A program made the translations under genes and the position numbers. DNA of 11,459 nt from Bordetella parapertussis (GTDB lineage Bacteria; Pseudomonadota; Gammaproteobacteria; Burkholderiales; Burkholderiaceae_B): the NCBI GenBank assembly GCA_945903445.1, contig CAMDNZ010000074.1:1-11459 (forward strand), given 5' to 3'. The notes below the pieces were generated by a model, which did not search any database, was not told the DNA's origin, and saw only the letters and a program-made list of their open reading frames with translations. Shown here piece by piece: positions 1 to 7,025 of the stretch. Within the stretch, counting starts at the first letter, position 1. Every line of letters begins with the position of its first letter.

Positions 1-256
1 GAATACCGCCGCCGATCTGCACGGGAATGTCATCGCCGACGGCGTCGACGATGGCCCGGATCTGCGCTTCGTTTTTGGGCACGCCGGCGACGGCGCCGTT
101 CAGGTCGACCAGGTGCAGACGGCGCGCGCCGCGCGACAACCAGAGTTCGGCCATGGCGGCGGGGTCTTCGGAGAACACCGTAGCATCGTCCAGGTCGCCC
201 TGGCGCAGGCGAACACAACGTCCGTCTTTGAGGTCGATGGCGGGGATCAGCAGCAT
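1..256 (-). CDS. hisA: HisA, phosphoribosylformimino-5-aminoimidazole carboxamide ribotide isomerase (5' part only)
   Basis: This is the first 85 codons of HisA; the rest lies beyond the left edge. HisA is a cytoplasmic (beta/alpha)8-barrel enzyme that isomerises ProFAR to PRFAR, the fourth step of histidine synthesis. The visible N-terminus starts MLLIPAIDLKDGRCVRLRQG, the family's first strand with the catalytic aspartate at residue 8. It continues with LHLVDLNGA (about 47-55) and ends in the phosphate-binding VQIGGG segment (79-84). I chose the ATG at 254-256 because the conserved MLLIPAIDLKDG begins there; no clear Shine-Dalgarno sequence precedes it. It follows hisH after a 71-base gap containing a small hairpin, and should be followed by hisF outside the window. 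Confidence 0.96.
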   Translation of the reverse strand, partial: MLLIPAIDLKDGRCVRLRQGDLDDATVFSEDPAAMAELWLSRGARRLHLVDLNGAVAGVPKNEAQIRAIVDAVGDDIPVQIGGGI

Positions 257-295
257 GATAGTGGGTCGCTAGATAGGAAAGAAAGTAATTTGCCT

Positions 296-314
296 GGCCG
301 CTATCTATGCGGCC
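296..314 (-). repeat. Small hairpin in the hisH-hisA gap
   Basis: An inverted repeat with 6-bp GGCCGC/GCGGCC arms and a 7-base loop lies in the 71-base gap between hisH and hisA. No T-tract follows on the minus strand, so it does not look like an intrinsic terminator. It could affect mRNA processing or hisA translation, or may be chance in GC-rich DNA. Confidence 0.35.
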
Positions 315-327
315 CCGAGCAAAGTCA

Positions 328-1062
328 TTAGCTGGGTTGCCAGTCTACAAAATTACGGTAGAGACGCAAACCGGGAGCAGCGCTCTTCTCGGGATGGAAT
401 TGCACCGCAAAGATGTTGTCGCGCGCAACTGCACAGGTAAACCGGCCACCGTAATCGGTCTCGGCCGCCACCAGCGCGGGGTCGCCTGGCGCGACATAGT
501 AACTGTGTACGAAATAAAAATGCGTGCCATCGGCAATGCCATCCCACAGCGCATGGGGACGGGTGACGTGTACCCGGTTCCAACCCATGTGCGGGATCTT
601 CAGCCGCGCATCGGCGGCTGGAAGAACCGGGCTGGCCTGGGGCGCGCCCGGGCTGTCGGGGGTATTCAAGGTGGCTTCGCACGCTGCGTCGCAGGCCACG
701 GGGTCGAGGCGGTCGGCGAACTGTGGGCCGGCAAAGCGCTTGACCGTACCGCTGAAGATGTCCAGGCACGGGGTATCGCCTTCTTCGCTGCGGCCAAACA
801 GCATTTGTTCGCCTACGCATACGCCCAGCAGCGGCTTGCTGTTGGCGGCCTGGACCACTGCATCGCGCAAGCCGGAGCGATCCAGCGTACGCATGCAGTC
901 GCGCATCGCACCCTGGCCAGGGAACACCACGCGGTCGGCGGCGGCGATGTCGGCGGCCGTGTTGCTGATACGGATGTCGGCGTCGGGTGCGGCGGCGTGC
1001 AGGGCGCGGGCCACCGAGTGGAAGTTGCCCATGCCGTAATCGACGATGGCGATACGGGCCAC
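328..1062 (-). CDS. hisH: HisH, glutamine amidotransferase subunit of imidazole glycerol phosphate synthase
   Basis: HisH hydrolyses glutamine and passes ammonia to HisF, which converts PRFAR to imidazole glycerol phosphate and AICAR. The class I glutaminase triad is visible: Cys82 in GVCVGEQ, His223 and Glu225 in QFHPEKS. Other family marks are the N-terminal IAIVDYGMGN, FPGQGAM near 47-53, IPHMGWN near 156-162 and HFYFVHSYY near 181-189. At 244 residues it is longer than the usual 195-215. The extra length is a Pro/Ala-rich stretch at about 116-152, before IPHMGWN. The start is GTG, placed immediately after the hisB stop codon with no gap, which suggests translational coupling. An internal ATG start would lose the conserved N-terminal strand. 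Confidence 0.96.
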   Translation of the reverse strand: MARIAIVDYGMGNFHSVARALHAAAPDADIRISNTAADIAAADRVVFPGQGAMRDCMRTLDRSGLRDAVVQAANSKPLLGVCVGEQMLFGRSEEGDTPCLDIFSGTVKRFAGPQFADRLDPVACDAACEATLNTPDSPGAPQASPVLPAADARLKIPHMGWNRVHVTRPHALWDGIADGTHFYFVHSYYVAPGDPALVAAETDYGGRFTCAVARDNIFAVQFHPEKSAAPGLRLYRNFVDWQPS

Positions 1063-1650
1063 TTACAACACCCCTTTGGTCGAGGGGATGACGCCCGCGC
1101 TGCGTGCGTCCTGGGTGAGCGCCATGCGGACGGCTCGGCCGAATGCCTTGAACACCGTTTCGCACTGGTGATGGGCGTTGTCGCCACGCAGATTGTCGAT
1201 GTGCAGCGTCACCAGGGCATGGTTGACGAAACCCTGGAAGAATTCGCGTGCCAGATCGACATCGAACTTGCCGATGTGCGAGCGGGTGAACGGCACATCG
1301 AAAAACAAGCCGGGGCGACCCGAGAAGTCGATGACCACGCGCGATAAGGCTTCGTCCAGCGGCACGTAGGCGTGGCCGTAGCGCAAAATGCCTTTTTTGT
1401 CGCCCACGGCGTGCGCAAAAGCCTGGCCCAGGGTGATGCCGATGTCTTCGACAGAGTGATGGTCGTCGATGTGCAGATCGCCCTGGCACTGGATGTCCAG
1501 GTCGATCAGGCCGTGGCGGGCGATCTGGTCGAGCATGTGATCCAGGAACGGGACGCCGGTTTCGGTTTTCAAACGACCGGTGCCATCCAGATCGATGGCG
1601 ACCCGGATTTTCGTCTCGTTGGTGTTGCGGGTGATGGCTGCGGTGCGCAT
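1063..1650 (-). CDS. hisB: HisB, imidazoleglycerol-phosphate dehydratase (monofunctional)
   Basis: This cytoplasmic manganese enzyme dehydrates imidazole glycerol phosphate to imidazole acetol phosphate, the substrate of the HisC aminotransferase. The 195-residue length is that of the stand-alone dehydratase; the histidinol phosphatase domain of E. coli HisB is absent. Metal-binding motifs are present: FLDHML (His38), the DLHIDDHHSVED block at about 58-69 (His60, His64, His65, Glu68) and NAHHQCE at about 158-164 (His160, His161, Glu164). The C-terminus IPSTKGVL is typical. The start is the ATG before RTAAITRNTNETKI; no strong Shine-Dalgarno sequence is visible. It lies 100 bases downstream of hisD, where relatives carry hisC. 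Confidence 0.97.
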   Translation of the reverse strand: MRTAAITRNTNETKIRVAIDLDGTGRLKTETGVPFLDHMLDQIARHGLIDLDIQCQGDLHIDDHHSVEDIGITLGQAFAHAVGDKKGILRYGHAYVPLDEALSRVVIDFSGRPGLFFDVPFTRSHIGKFDVDLAREFFQGFVNHALVTLHIDNLRGDNAHHQCETVFKAFGRAVRMALTQDARSAGVIPSTKGVL

Positions 1651-1750
1651 GGGAGTCAGTGTTGAGGCGGTCGACCCAGAAAGGATCGGACTCGCTTTTA
1701 GTCAAGTGTGCCGCAAAAGCGGCTAGGAATAAAGCCGGGCGAAAGGCGGT
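1651..1750 (-). other. hisD-hisB gap where hisC would be expected
   Basis: These 100 bases separate the hisD stop from the hisB start and are too short for an aminotransferase of about 350 residues. They contain a small hairpin (1710-1723, GCCGC/GCGGC arms around a 4-base loop) and, on the minus strand, a TTGACT that resembles a -35 box (1700-1705) but has no convincing -10 partner. I see no recognisable HisC remnant. The gap is unusual because the neighbouring junctions overlap or are within a few bases. Confidence 0.6.
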
Positions 1751-3052
1751 TCAAGTGTCCAGCCGGTAGGCGGCGCTGGCCGCGTGGGCGGGCAAGCCTT
1801 CGCCTTCGGCCAGTTCGCGCGCGATCCGGCCCAGCGTCTGGGCGCCGGCGCGCGACACCTGGATCAGGCTGCTGCGCTTCTGGAAATCGTACACCCCCAG
1901 CGGCGAAGAGAATCGGGCGGTGCGAGCCGTGGGCAAGACGTGGTTCGGGCCGGCGCAGTAGTCGCCCAGCGACTCGGAGCTATAACGGCCCATGAAGATC
2001 GCCCCGGCGTGGCGGATTCGGCCAGTCCACAGCTCGGGCGATTCGACCGACATTTCCAAGTGCTCGGGCGCGATGTGGTTACAAATCTCGCAGGCTTCTT
2101 CCAGATCGCGCACCTGGATCAGCGCGCCTCGGTTGGCCAGGCTGACTCGCAGGATCGCTTCGCGCGGCATGCTGGGTAGCAGCCGGTCGATGGCTTCCTG
2201 AACGGTGTCCAGATAGGCGGCATCGGGGCACAGCAGGATGGATTGGGCGAGTTCGTCGTGCTCGGCCTGCGAGAACAGGTCCATCGCGATCCAGTCGGCG
2301 GGCGTGGTGCCGTCGCAAATGATCAGAATCTCGCTGGGGCCGGCAATCATGTCGATGCCGACGGTGCCGAACACACGGCGCTTCGCGGCCGCCACATAGG
2401 CGTTGCCCGGGCCGACGATCTTGTCGACGGCGGGCACCGTCTGCGTGCCGTAGGCCAAGGCCCCTACGGCTTGCGCGCCACCGATGGCAAACACCCGGTC
2501 TACCCCGGCGATAGCCGCTGCGGCCAGTACCAGCGGATTGCGCACGCCATCGGGCGTGGGGGTGACCATGATCAATTCGGGCACGCCCGCCACTTTGGCG
2601 GGGATGGCGTTCATCAGCACCGAGGACGGATAGGCGGCTTTACCGCCCGGCACGTACAGGCCGACGCGATCTAGCGGGGTGACCTGCTGGCCCAGCATCG
2701 TGCCTTCGGCGTCGGTGTAGGTCCAGGTCTCGGCGCGCTGGTGTTCGTGATAGTCCCGCACGCGTTCGGCAGCGGTTTCCAGGGCGTTGCGACGCACGGT
2801 GGGCAGGGCGGCCAGGGCTGCCTGGCATTCGGCGAATGGAATCTCCAACGCAGCGGCGCTGGTCACTTCGACCCGATCGAAACGGCGGGTGTAGTCCAGC
2901 AGCGCTTCGTCGCCCGAGCGGCGAACGGCAGCCAGAATATCGGCTGCGGCACGATCGATGGCGTCGTCGGTTTCGGCTTCGAACGCCAGCAAAGCGGTCA
3001 GACGCTGGCGGAAGTCGGGCGAGTCGGATGTGAGGCGATTGATGACGGCCAT
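1751..3052 (-). CDS. hisD: HisD, histidinol dehydrogenase
   Basis: HisD is a cytoplasmic zinc enzyme that oxidises L-histidinol to L-histidine in two NAD-dependent steps, ending the pathway. The 433-residue length is normal. By comparison with E. coli HisD, zinc ligands are Gln262 and His265 (SQAEHDE), Asp364 (SLGDYCAGPNH) and His423 (PAHAASA). The catalytic pair Glu330-His331 lies in IAPEHLE. Other signature blocks are GLYVPGGKAAYPSS at 131-144, the IGGAQA region near 190 and KIVGPGNAYVA at 211-221. The chosen ATG gives the conserved short N-terminus before INRL and leaves only 5 bases after the hisG stop, so the ribosome binding site lies inside the hisG end. hisB follows, with no hisC between. 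Confidence 0.97.
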   Translation of the reverse strand: MAVINRLTSDSPDFRQRLTALLAFEAETDDAIDRAAADILAAVRRSGDEALLDYTRRFDRVEVTSAAALEIPFAECQAALAALPTVRRNALETAAERVRDYHEHQRAETWTYTDAEGTMLGQQVTPLDRVGLYVPGGKAAYPSSVLMNAIPAKVAGVPELIMVTPTPDGVRNPLVLAAAAIAGVDRVFAIGGAQAVGALAYGTQTVPAVDKIVGPGNAYVAAAKRRVFGTVGIDMIAGPSEILIICDGTTPADWIAMDLFSQAEHDELAQSILLCPDAAYLDTVQEAIDRLLPSMPREAILRVSLANRGALIQVRDLEEACEICNHIAPEHLEMSVESPELWTGRIRHAGAIFMGRYSSESLGDYCAGPNHVLPTARTARFSSPLGVYDFQKRSSLIQVSRAGAQTLGRIARELAEGEGLPAHAASAAYRLDT

Positions 3053-3057
3053 GACGG

Positions 3058-3729
3058 TCAGTTCTCGAAAGTGCTGGCGCGTTCGAACGCGTCCAGCAAG
3101 GGTTGCAACTGGGCCGCGCGGGTTTTCATCGCGGCTTGATTGACGACGAGGCGCGAAGAAATCGGCATGATGTCTTCGACGGCTACGAGATTGTTGGCGC
3201 GCAGCGTGCCGCCGGTGGACACCAGATCGACGATGGCGTCGGACAGGCCGACCAGCGGCGCGAGCTCCATCGATCCGTATAGTTTGATGATGTCTACGTG
3301 TACGCCCTTGGTGGCGAAGTGCTCGCGTGCGGCTTGAACGTATTTGGTGGCCACTCGCAGGCGTGCGCCTTGGCGCACAGCGGCTTGATAGTCGAATCCG
3401 TCGGGTACCGCCACGGACAGACGGCACTTGGCGATGTTCAGATCGATGGGCTGATACAGCCCGCCCGGATATTGCGCCGAATGCTCGATCAGCACGTCCT
3501 TGCCGGCAATGCCGAAGTCGGCGGCACCGTATTGAACGTAGGTCGGCACATCCGAGGCGCGCACGATGATCAGCCGCAGATGCGGGTCGCTGGTCGGCAG
3601 GATCAGCTTGCGCGACTGTTCGGGGTTTTCGGGCACCTCGATACCGGCAGCCGCCAGCAGCGGCAACGTTTCTTCGAAAATGCGGCCTTTGGACAGCGCC
3701 AAAGTCAGCACGGGGCCATTGTCGATCAT
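3058..3729 (-). CDS. hisG: HisG, ATP phosphoribosyltransferase, short form
   Basis: HisG condenses ATP with PRPP to give phosphoribosyl-ATP, the committed step of histidine synthesis. The protein is 223 residues, the length of the short form, and lacks the C-terminal histidine-binding regulatory domain of the E. coli type. Short HisG enzymes need the HisRS-like partner HisZ for activity and feedback control; no hisZ is in this window. Visible family motifs are LALSKGRIFEETLPLL near the N-terminus, YVQYGAADFGIAGKD at about 64-78, the ATKYV block near 127-131 and the PRPP-loop region DLVSTGGTLRANNL at 168-181. The ATG overlaps the murA stop codon by four bases (ATGA), implying translational coupling to murA. 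Confidence 0.97.
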   Translation of the reverse strand: MIDNGPVLTLALSKGRIFEETLPLLAAAGIEVPENPEQSRKLILPTSDPHLRLIIVRASDVPTYVQYGAADFGIAGKDVLIEHSAQYPGGLYQPIDLNIAKCRLSVAVPDGFDYQAAVRQGARLRVATKYVQAAREHFATKGVHVDIIKLYGSMELAPLVGLSDAIVDLVSTGGTLRANNLVAVEDIMPISSRLVVNQAAMKTRAAQLQPLLDAFERASTFEN

Positions 3730-4991
3730 TCGGATTCCTTGGTGACGCGTTCGATGTCGGCGCCCAGGGCGCGCAACTTCACTTCCATTTGGTCGTAGCC
3801 GCGATCCAGGTGGTAGATGCGATCCACCAGCGTCGATCCCTCTGCGGCCAGTCCGGCGATGACCAGCCCGGCCGACGCCCGCAGGTCGGTGGCCATTACG
3901 GTGGCACCCGACAGGCACGGCACGCCGCGCACCACGGCGGTGTGGCCGTCGATGTCGATCTCGGCACCCAGGCGAATCAGTTCCTGGACGTGCATGAAGC
4001 GATTTTCGAAAATGTTCTCGACGATGATGGCCGTGCCTTCGGCGACAGTGTTCAGGGCCATGAACTGGGCCTGCATGTCGGTGGCGAAGCCGGGATATTC
4101 GCGGGTACGCACGCCGACCGACCTGGGGCGGCCGGTCATGCTGGCACGAATCCAATCCGGTCCGATTTCGAGCGCCAGGCCGGCTTCGCGCAGTTTGTCC
4201 AGCGTCGCGCCCAGATGGTCGGGATCGACGGCACGCAAAGTGATGTCGCCGCCGTTGGCCGCTACTGCGCACAGAAACGTGCCGGCTTCGATTCGATCGG
4301 GGATGACGGTGTAGGTCGCGCCATGCAGACGGGCCACGCCTTCGACGACGATGCGGTCGGTGCCGTGGCCGCTGATGTTCGCGCCCATGGCGATCAGCAA
4401 TTCGGCCAGATCCACCACTTCGGGTTCGGTGGCGGCGTTCTCCAGCACGGTGCGACCTTCGGCCAGCACAGCGGCCATCAGCAGGTTTTCGGTGCCGGTG
4501 ACCGTCACCATGTCGGTGCGAATCGATGCGCCTTGCAGCCGCTTGCTTTGCGCGATGACGAAGCCGTGCTCGACGCTGATGTCGGCCCCCAGCGCGGCCA
4601 GGCCCTTGATGTGCTGGTCTACCGGACGCTGGCCGATGGCGCAACCGCCAGGCAGGCTGACGCGGGCCTGTCCGAAGCGGGCTACCAAGGGACCCAGCAC
4701 CAGAATCGAAGCGCGCATCGTCTTGACCAGGTCGTACGGTGCTTCCAGGTTGTCGATGTGGGCCGCCGAAATCTCGACCGCGCCGTCCTCGCGGCGATGT
4801 GCTTGAGCCCCCATGCCTGACAGCAGGCGCAGCGTGGTGTTGACGTCCTTGAGATGCGGCACGTTATGCAGCACCACCGGCTCGTCGGTCAACAGTGCCG
4901 CACACAAAATGGGCAAGGCGGCGTTTTTCGCGCCCGACACAGTCACTTCGCCGTGCAGGGGATTGCCACCGCGGATCAGCAGTTTGTCCAT
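3726..4991 (-). CDS. murA: MurA, UDP-N-acetylglucosamine 1-carboxyvinyltransferase
   Basis: MurA transfers the enolpyruvyl group of phosphoenolpyruvate to UDP-GlcNAc, the first committed step of peptidoglycan synthesis, in the cytoplasm. The protein is full length at 421 residues. Key residues match E. coli MurA: Lys22-Asn23 in SGAKNAALP, the catalytic and fosfomycin-reactive cysteine at 117 in LPGGCAIGQRPVD, the general-base aspartate at 305 in YPGFATDMQAQ, and Arg397 in HLDRGYD. A cysteine rather than aspartate at 117 predicts fosfomycin sensitivity at the target level. Its start shares one base with the BolA/IbaG stop (TGATG) and its stop overlaps the hisG start (ATGA). The ibaG-murA order is also that of E. 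coli. Confidence 0.98.
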   Translation of the reverse strand: MDKLLIRGGNPLHGEVTVSGAKNAALPILCAALLTDEPVVLHNVPHLKDVNTTLRLLSGMGAQAHRREDGAVEISAAHIDNLEAPYDLVKTMRASILVLGPLVARFGQARVSLPGGCAIGQRPVDQHIKGLAALGADISVEHGFVIAQSKRLQGASIRTDMVTVTGTENLLMAAVLAEGRTVLENAATEPEVVDLAELLIAMGANISGHGTDRIVVEGVARLHGATYTVIPDRIEAGTFLCAVAANGGDITLRAVDPDHLGATLDKLREAGLALEIGPDWIRASMTGRPRSVGVRTREYPGFATDMQAQFMALNTVAEGTAIIVENIFENRFMHVQELIRLGAEIDIDGHTAVVRGVPCLSGATVMATDLRASAGLVIAGLAAEGSTLVDRIYHLDRGYDQMEVKLRALGADIERVTKESE

Positions 4992-5230
4992 CAGGAAGCC
5001 TCGAATTCGGCAGGAGTTTTAGTTTTCATGGAGAGGGCGTGAATCTCGGCTTTCATGCGGTCGCCCAAGGCCGCGTTGACCAGCCGCTGGCGAGCAACCA
5101 GCGATTTGCCTTCGAATGCATCGCTGACGATGGTGGCGTAGAAGTGCGAGCCGTCGCCTTCGACTTCGACATGCGTACAGGGCAGGCCGTCGGCGATGTA
5201 CTGGCGAACTTGTTCGGGAGTGGGCAACAT
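4991..5230 (-). CDS. ibaG: BolA/IbaG family protein
   Basis: This 79-residue protein carries the BolA fold. In characterised relatives, BolA proteins bind a [2Fe-2S] cluster together with monothiol glutaredoxins and affect envelope and acid-stress phenotypes. Recognisable blocks are VEVEGDGSHFYATIVSDAF (about 21-39), with conserved His29, then FEGKSLVARQRLVNAALGD and the C-terminal EIHALSMKTKTPAEF, with the conserved His64. Position directly upstream of murA and downstream of the lipid-transport region matches E. coli ibaG (yrbA), hence the symbol; an annotation simply as BolA would also be reasonable. The chosen ATG has an AGGAA element about 10 bases upstream and starts 17 bases after the permease stop. 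A longer in-frame reading upstream is a shadow of the permease gene. Confidence 0.92.
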   Translation of the reverse strand: MLPTPEQVRQYIADGLPCTHVEVEGDGSHFYATIVSDAFEGKSLVARQRLVNAALGDRMKAEIHALSMKTKTPAEFEAS

Positions 5231-5247
5231 GGGCCGTGAGTTCCTGA

Positions 5248-6093
5248 TTAATTCCTGAGTTTGTAGCCGGTGGCCAGTAAACGCAACGCGGCTCCGGAAA
5301 GCACGACGAAAACGATCGTGACGACTGTCAGGCTGCGCCATGGCGAGACATCGGAGACCGAGAAAAAGCCGTAGCGAAAACCGTCGATCGTATAAAAAAT
5401 CGGGTTGTAGTGCGATACCGCCTGCCAGAAGCCGGGCAGCGTATGGATGGAATAGAACACGCCCGACAGGAAGGTGGCGGGCATGATCAAAAAGTTCTGG
5501 AACGCGGCCAATTGGTCGAATTTCTCCGACCACAGCCCCGCGATCAATCCCAGCACGCCCATGATGCCGCAAGACAGCACACCAAATACCAGCACCCAGC
5601 CGATGTGAGCGGCGGGCAAGGGCGCAAAACTCAGCGCCACCAGCCACACGCATGCACCCACCACCAGCCCGCGAACGATGGCCGCGATCACATAGGCGCC
5701 AAAAATTTCACGGTGCGACAGCGGCGGCAGCAGCATGAACACCAGGTTGCCCGTGATGCGGCTTTGGATCAGCGACGACGATGGGTTGGAGAATGCATTT
5801 TGCAGCATGCTCATCATCATCAGGCCCGGGATCAAAAAGGAGGTATACGGCACGCTGCCATAGACTTGAACCCGATCTTGCAGCACTTGGGCGAAGACCA
5901 TCAGGTAAAGCAGCGCGGTGATGACTGGGGCGGCAATGGTTTGAAAACTGACCTTCCAGAACCGCAGCAGTTCTTTGCGCAGCAGGGTCGGGAATCCCGA
6001 TCCGGCCGATAGGTTGGGGCTCAGGATAGGCGGACGCGGGCGCAGCGCATCTGCAGGGGTCGTGTCGCCGCCAGCGGAGTCGCGAGTCGTCAT
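5248..6093 (-). CDS. ABC-2 type transporter permease (YadH-like)
   Basis: This 281-residue inner-membrane protein is the membrane half of an ABC-2 exporter resembling E. coli YadH. Its substrate is unknown. After a roughly 35-residue Pro/Ala-rich cytoplasmic N-terminus comes the RKELLRFWKV amphipathic stretch. About six hydrophobic segments follow, near 51-72, 82-100, 130-156, 162-187, 198-216 and 255-275. SRITGNLVFMLLPPLS near 111-126 and FLSGVFYSIHTLP near 208-220 are characteristic of the family. The ATG overlaps the ATPase stop by four bases (ATGA), so the pair is translationally coupled. Its place between the mla operon and ibaG-murA suggests an envelope role, but nothing in the sequence fixes the cargo. 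Confidence 0.9.
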   Translation of the reverse strand: MTTRDSAGGDTTPADALRPRPPILSPNLSAGSGFPTLLRKELLRFWKVSFQTIAAPVITALLYLMVFAQVLQDRVQVYGSVPYTSFLIPGLMMMSMLQNAFSNPSSSLIQSRITGNLVFMLLPPLSHREIFGAYVIAAIVRGLVVGACVWLVALSFAPLPAAHIGWVLVFGVLSCGIMGVLGLIAGLWSEKFDQLAAFQNFLIMPATFLSGVFYSIHTLPGFWQAVSHYNPIFYTIDGFRYGFFSVSDVSPWRSLTVVTIVFVVLSGAALRLLATGYKLRN

Positions 6094-6875
6094 AGGGCCA
6101 CCGAATTCAGGTCGGGTTCGTTCATGATGCGCACGAAGGCGTCTTCCAGATCGCCTCCGGCTGCTGCCATCAGCGCTTCGGTCGTATCCAGTGCGACCAC
6201 GCGTCCGCGCTTGAGCATGGCGATACGCGTACACAGGGCTTCGGCTTCTTCGAGGTAATGCGTGGTCAGCACGATAGTGTGGCCCGCGGCATTTAGGCGC
6301 GAGATGAATTCCCAGAGCGTACGCCGCAAATCGACGTCTACCCCCGCCGTAGGCTCGTCCAGCACGATGACGGGCGGCCGATGCACCAAAGCCTGAGCCA
6401 CCAGCACCCGGCGCTTCATGCCGCCCGACAGCGCGCGCATATTGGTGTCGGACTTGTCGGACAGGCCCAGATTGAACAGGATCTCGTCGATCCAGTCGTC
6501 GTTTTTGCGCAAGCCGAAATACCCGGATTGGATGCGCAGGGTTTCGCGAACCGTGAAAAAGGGGTCGTAGACCAGCTCTTGTGGCACCACGCCCAGGGCC
6601 CGACGGGCCAAGGCATAGTTGGCGGTGACATCGTAACCACAGACCGAGGCGGTCCCGCGGGTGGCTCGCGCGAGACCCGCCAAAATCGAGATCAATGTGG
6701 TCTTGCCTGCGCCGTTCGGGCCCAAGAGGCCGAAGAACTCGCCATGCTCGACTGTCAGGCTGACATCGTTGAGCGCTGGGAAGCCCGGTGCAGGTGCGCG
6801 TCCCAGCAGGCGGCGCCAACCTGGCGAGCGCGGCGGGTAAAGCTTGGAGATGTTTTGGAAGGTAACGGCAGACAT
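6090..6875 (-). CDS. ABC transporter ATP-binding protein (YadG-like)
   Basis: This 261-residue ATPase drives the permease encoded next to it. All nucleotide-binding motifs are intact: Walker A GPNGAGKT at 52-59, Q-loop PQE at 98-100, signature LSGGMKRR at 149-156, Walker B VIVLDEP at 169-175 and the switch histidine at 206 (LTTHYLEEAEAL). The sequence type is that of the ABC-2/DrrA-like exporters, close to E. coli YadG. I start at the ATG giving MSAVTFQNISKLY, because this matches the usual N-terminus and lies about 40 bases downstream of the predicted transcription start. An in-frame TTG at 6902 would add nine residues and has no ribosome binding site. The gene opens the transcription unit running on to murA and his. 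Confidence 0.93.
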   Translation of the reverse strand: MSAVTFQNISKLYPPRSPGWRRLLGRAPAPGFPALNDVSLTVEHGEFFGLLGPNGAGKTTLISILAGLARATRGTASVCGYDVTANYALARRALGVVPQELVYDPFFTVRETLRIQSGYFGLRKNDDWIDEILFNLGLSDKSDTNMRALSGGMKRRVLVAQALVHRPPVIVLDEPTAGVDVDLRRTLWEFISRLNAAGHTIVLTTHYLEEAEALCTRIAMLKRGRVVALDTTEALMAAAGGDLEDAFVRIMNEPDLNSVAL

Positions 6876-6920
6876 AGGCGGCACGGGTCGGTCCCGGCGC
6901 AACGGCAGAGGTAAACCGGG

Positions 6921-6926
6921 ATTATA
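6921..6926 (-). promoter_or_regulatory. Candidate sigma-70 -10 box upstream of the exporter ATPase gene
   Basis: On the minus strand this hexamer reads TATAAT, a perfect -10 element, in an AT-rich patch within GC-rich DNA. It sits just after the mla terminator and about 46 bases before the ATPase ATG. No good -35 match is found 16-19 bases upstream, so activity may rely on an activator or be modest. It is the best candidate start for the exporter-ibaG-murA-his unit. Confidence 0.5.
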
Positions 6927-6971
6927 TAAGGCGGCTACGTTTGGTTTCGGGATACTTGTATGGCTTGCAAA

Positions 6972-6999
6972 GGCAAAGGCCCCCGAAGGGGCCTTTGCC
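6972..6999 (-). terminator. Intrinsic terminator after mlaC
   Basis: A perfect 12-bp inverted repeat (GGCAAAGGCCCC and its complement) encloses a 4-base loop. On the minus strand the loop reads TTCG closed by C and G, the very stable cUUCGg tetraloop. A short TTTGC follows. It lies 26 bases beyond the mlaC stop and before the next promoter, so it should end the mla transcript. The T-tract is short, so read-through into the next unit is possible. Confidence 0.8.
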
Positions 7000-7025
7000 G
7001 TCGCGGCGGGGGAGCGCTGCGGTGT

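Noticed and set aside
307..1347. 346-codon open frame on the plus strand
   Set aside because: It is wholly antisense to hisH and hisB, both with intact catalytic motifs; the open frame is a by-product of high GC codon usage.
353..1705. 450-codon minus-strand frame starting with TTG in the hisD-hisB gap
   Set aside because: It runs through hisB and hisH out of frame, is rich in Arg/His/Pro, and resembles no HisC or other known protein.
1700..1705. TTGACT as a -35 box for a separate hisB promoter
   Set aside because: The sequence 17 bases downstream (TTTCTG) is a poor -10 match, so a promoter is not supported.
3789..4820. 343-codon plus-strand frame
   Set aside because: It lies entirely antisense to murA and shows shadow-type Gly/Gln/His/Asp composition with no recognisable motifs.
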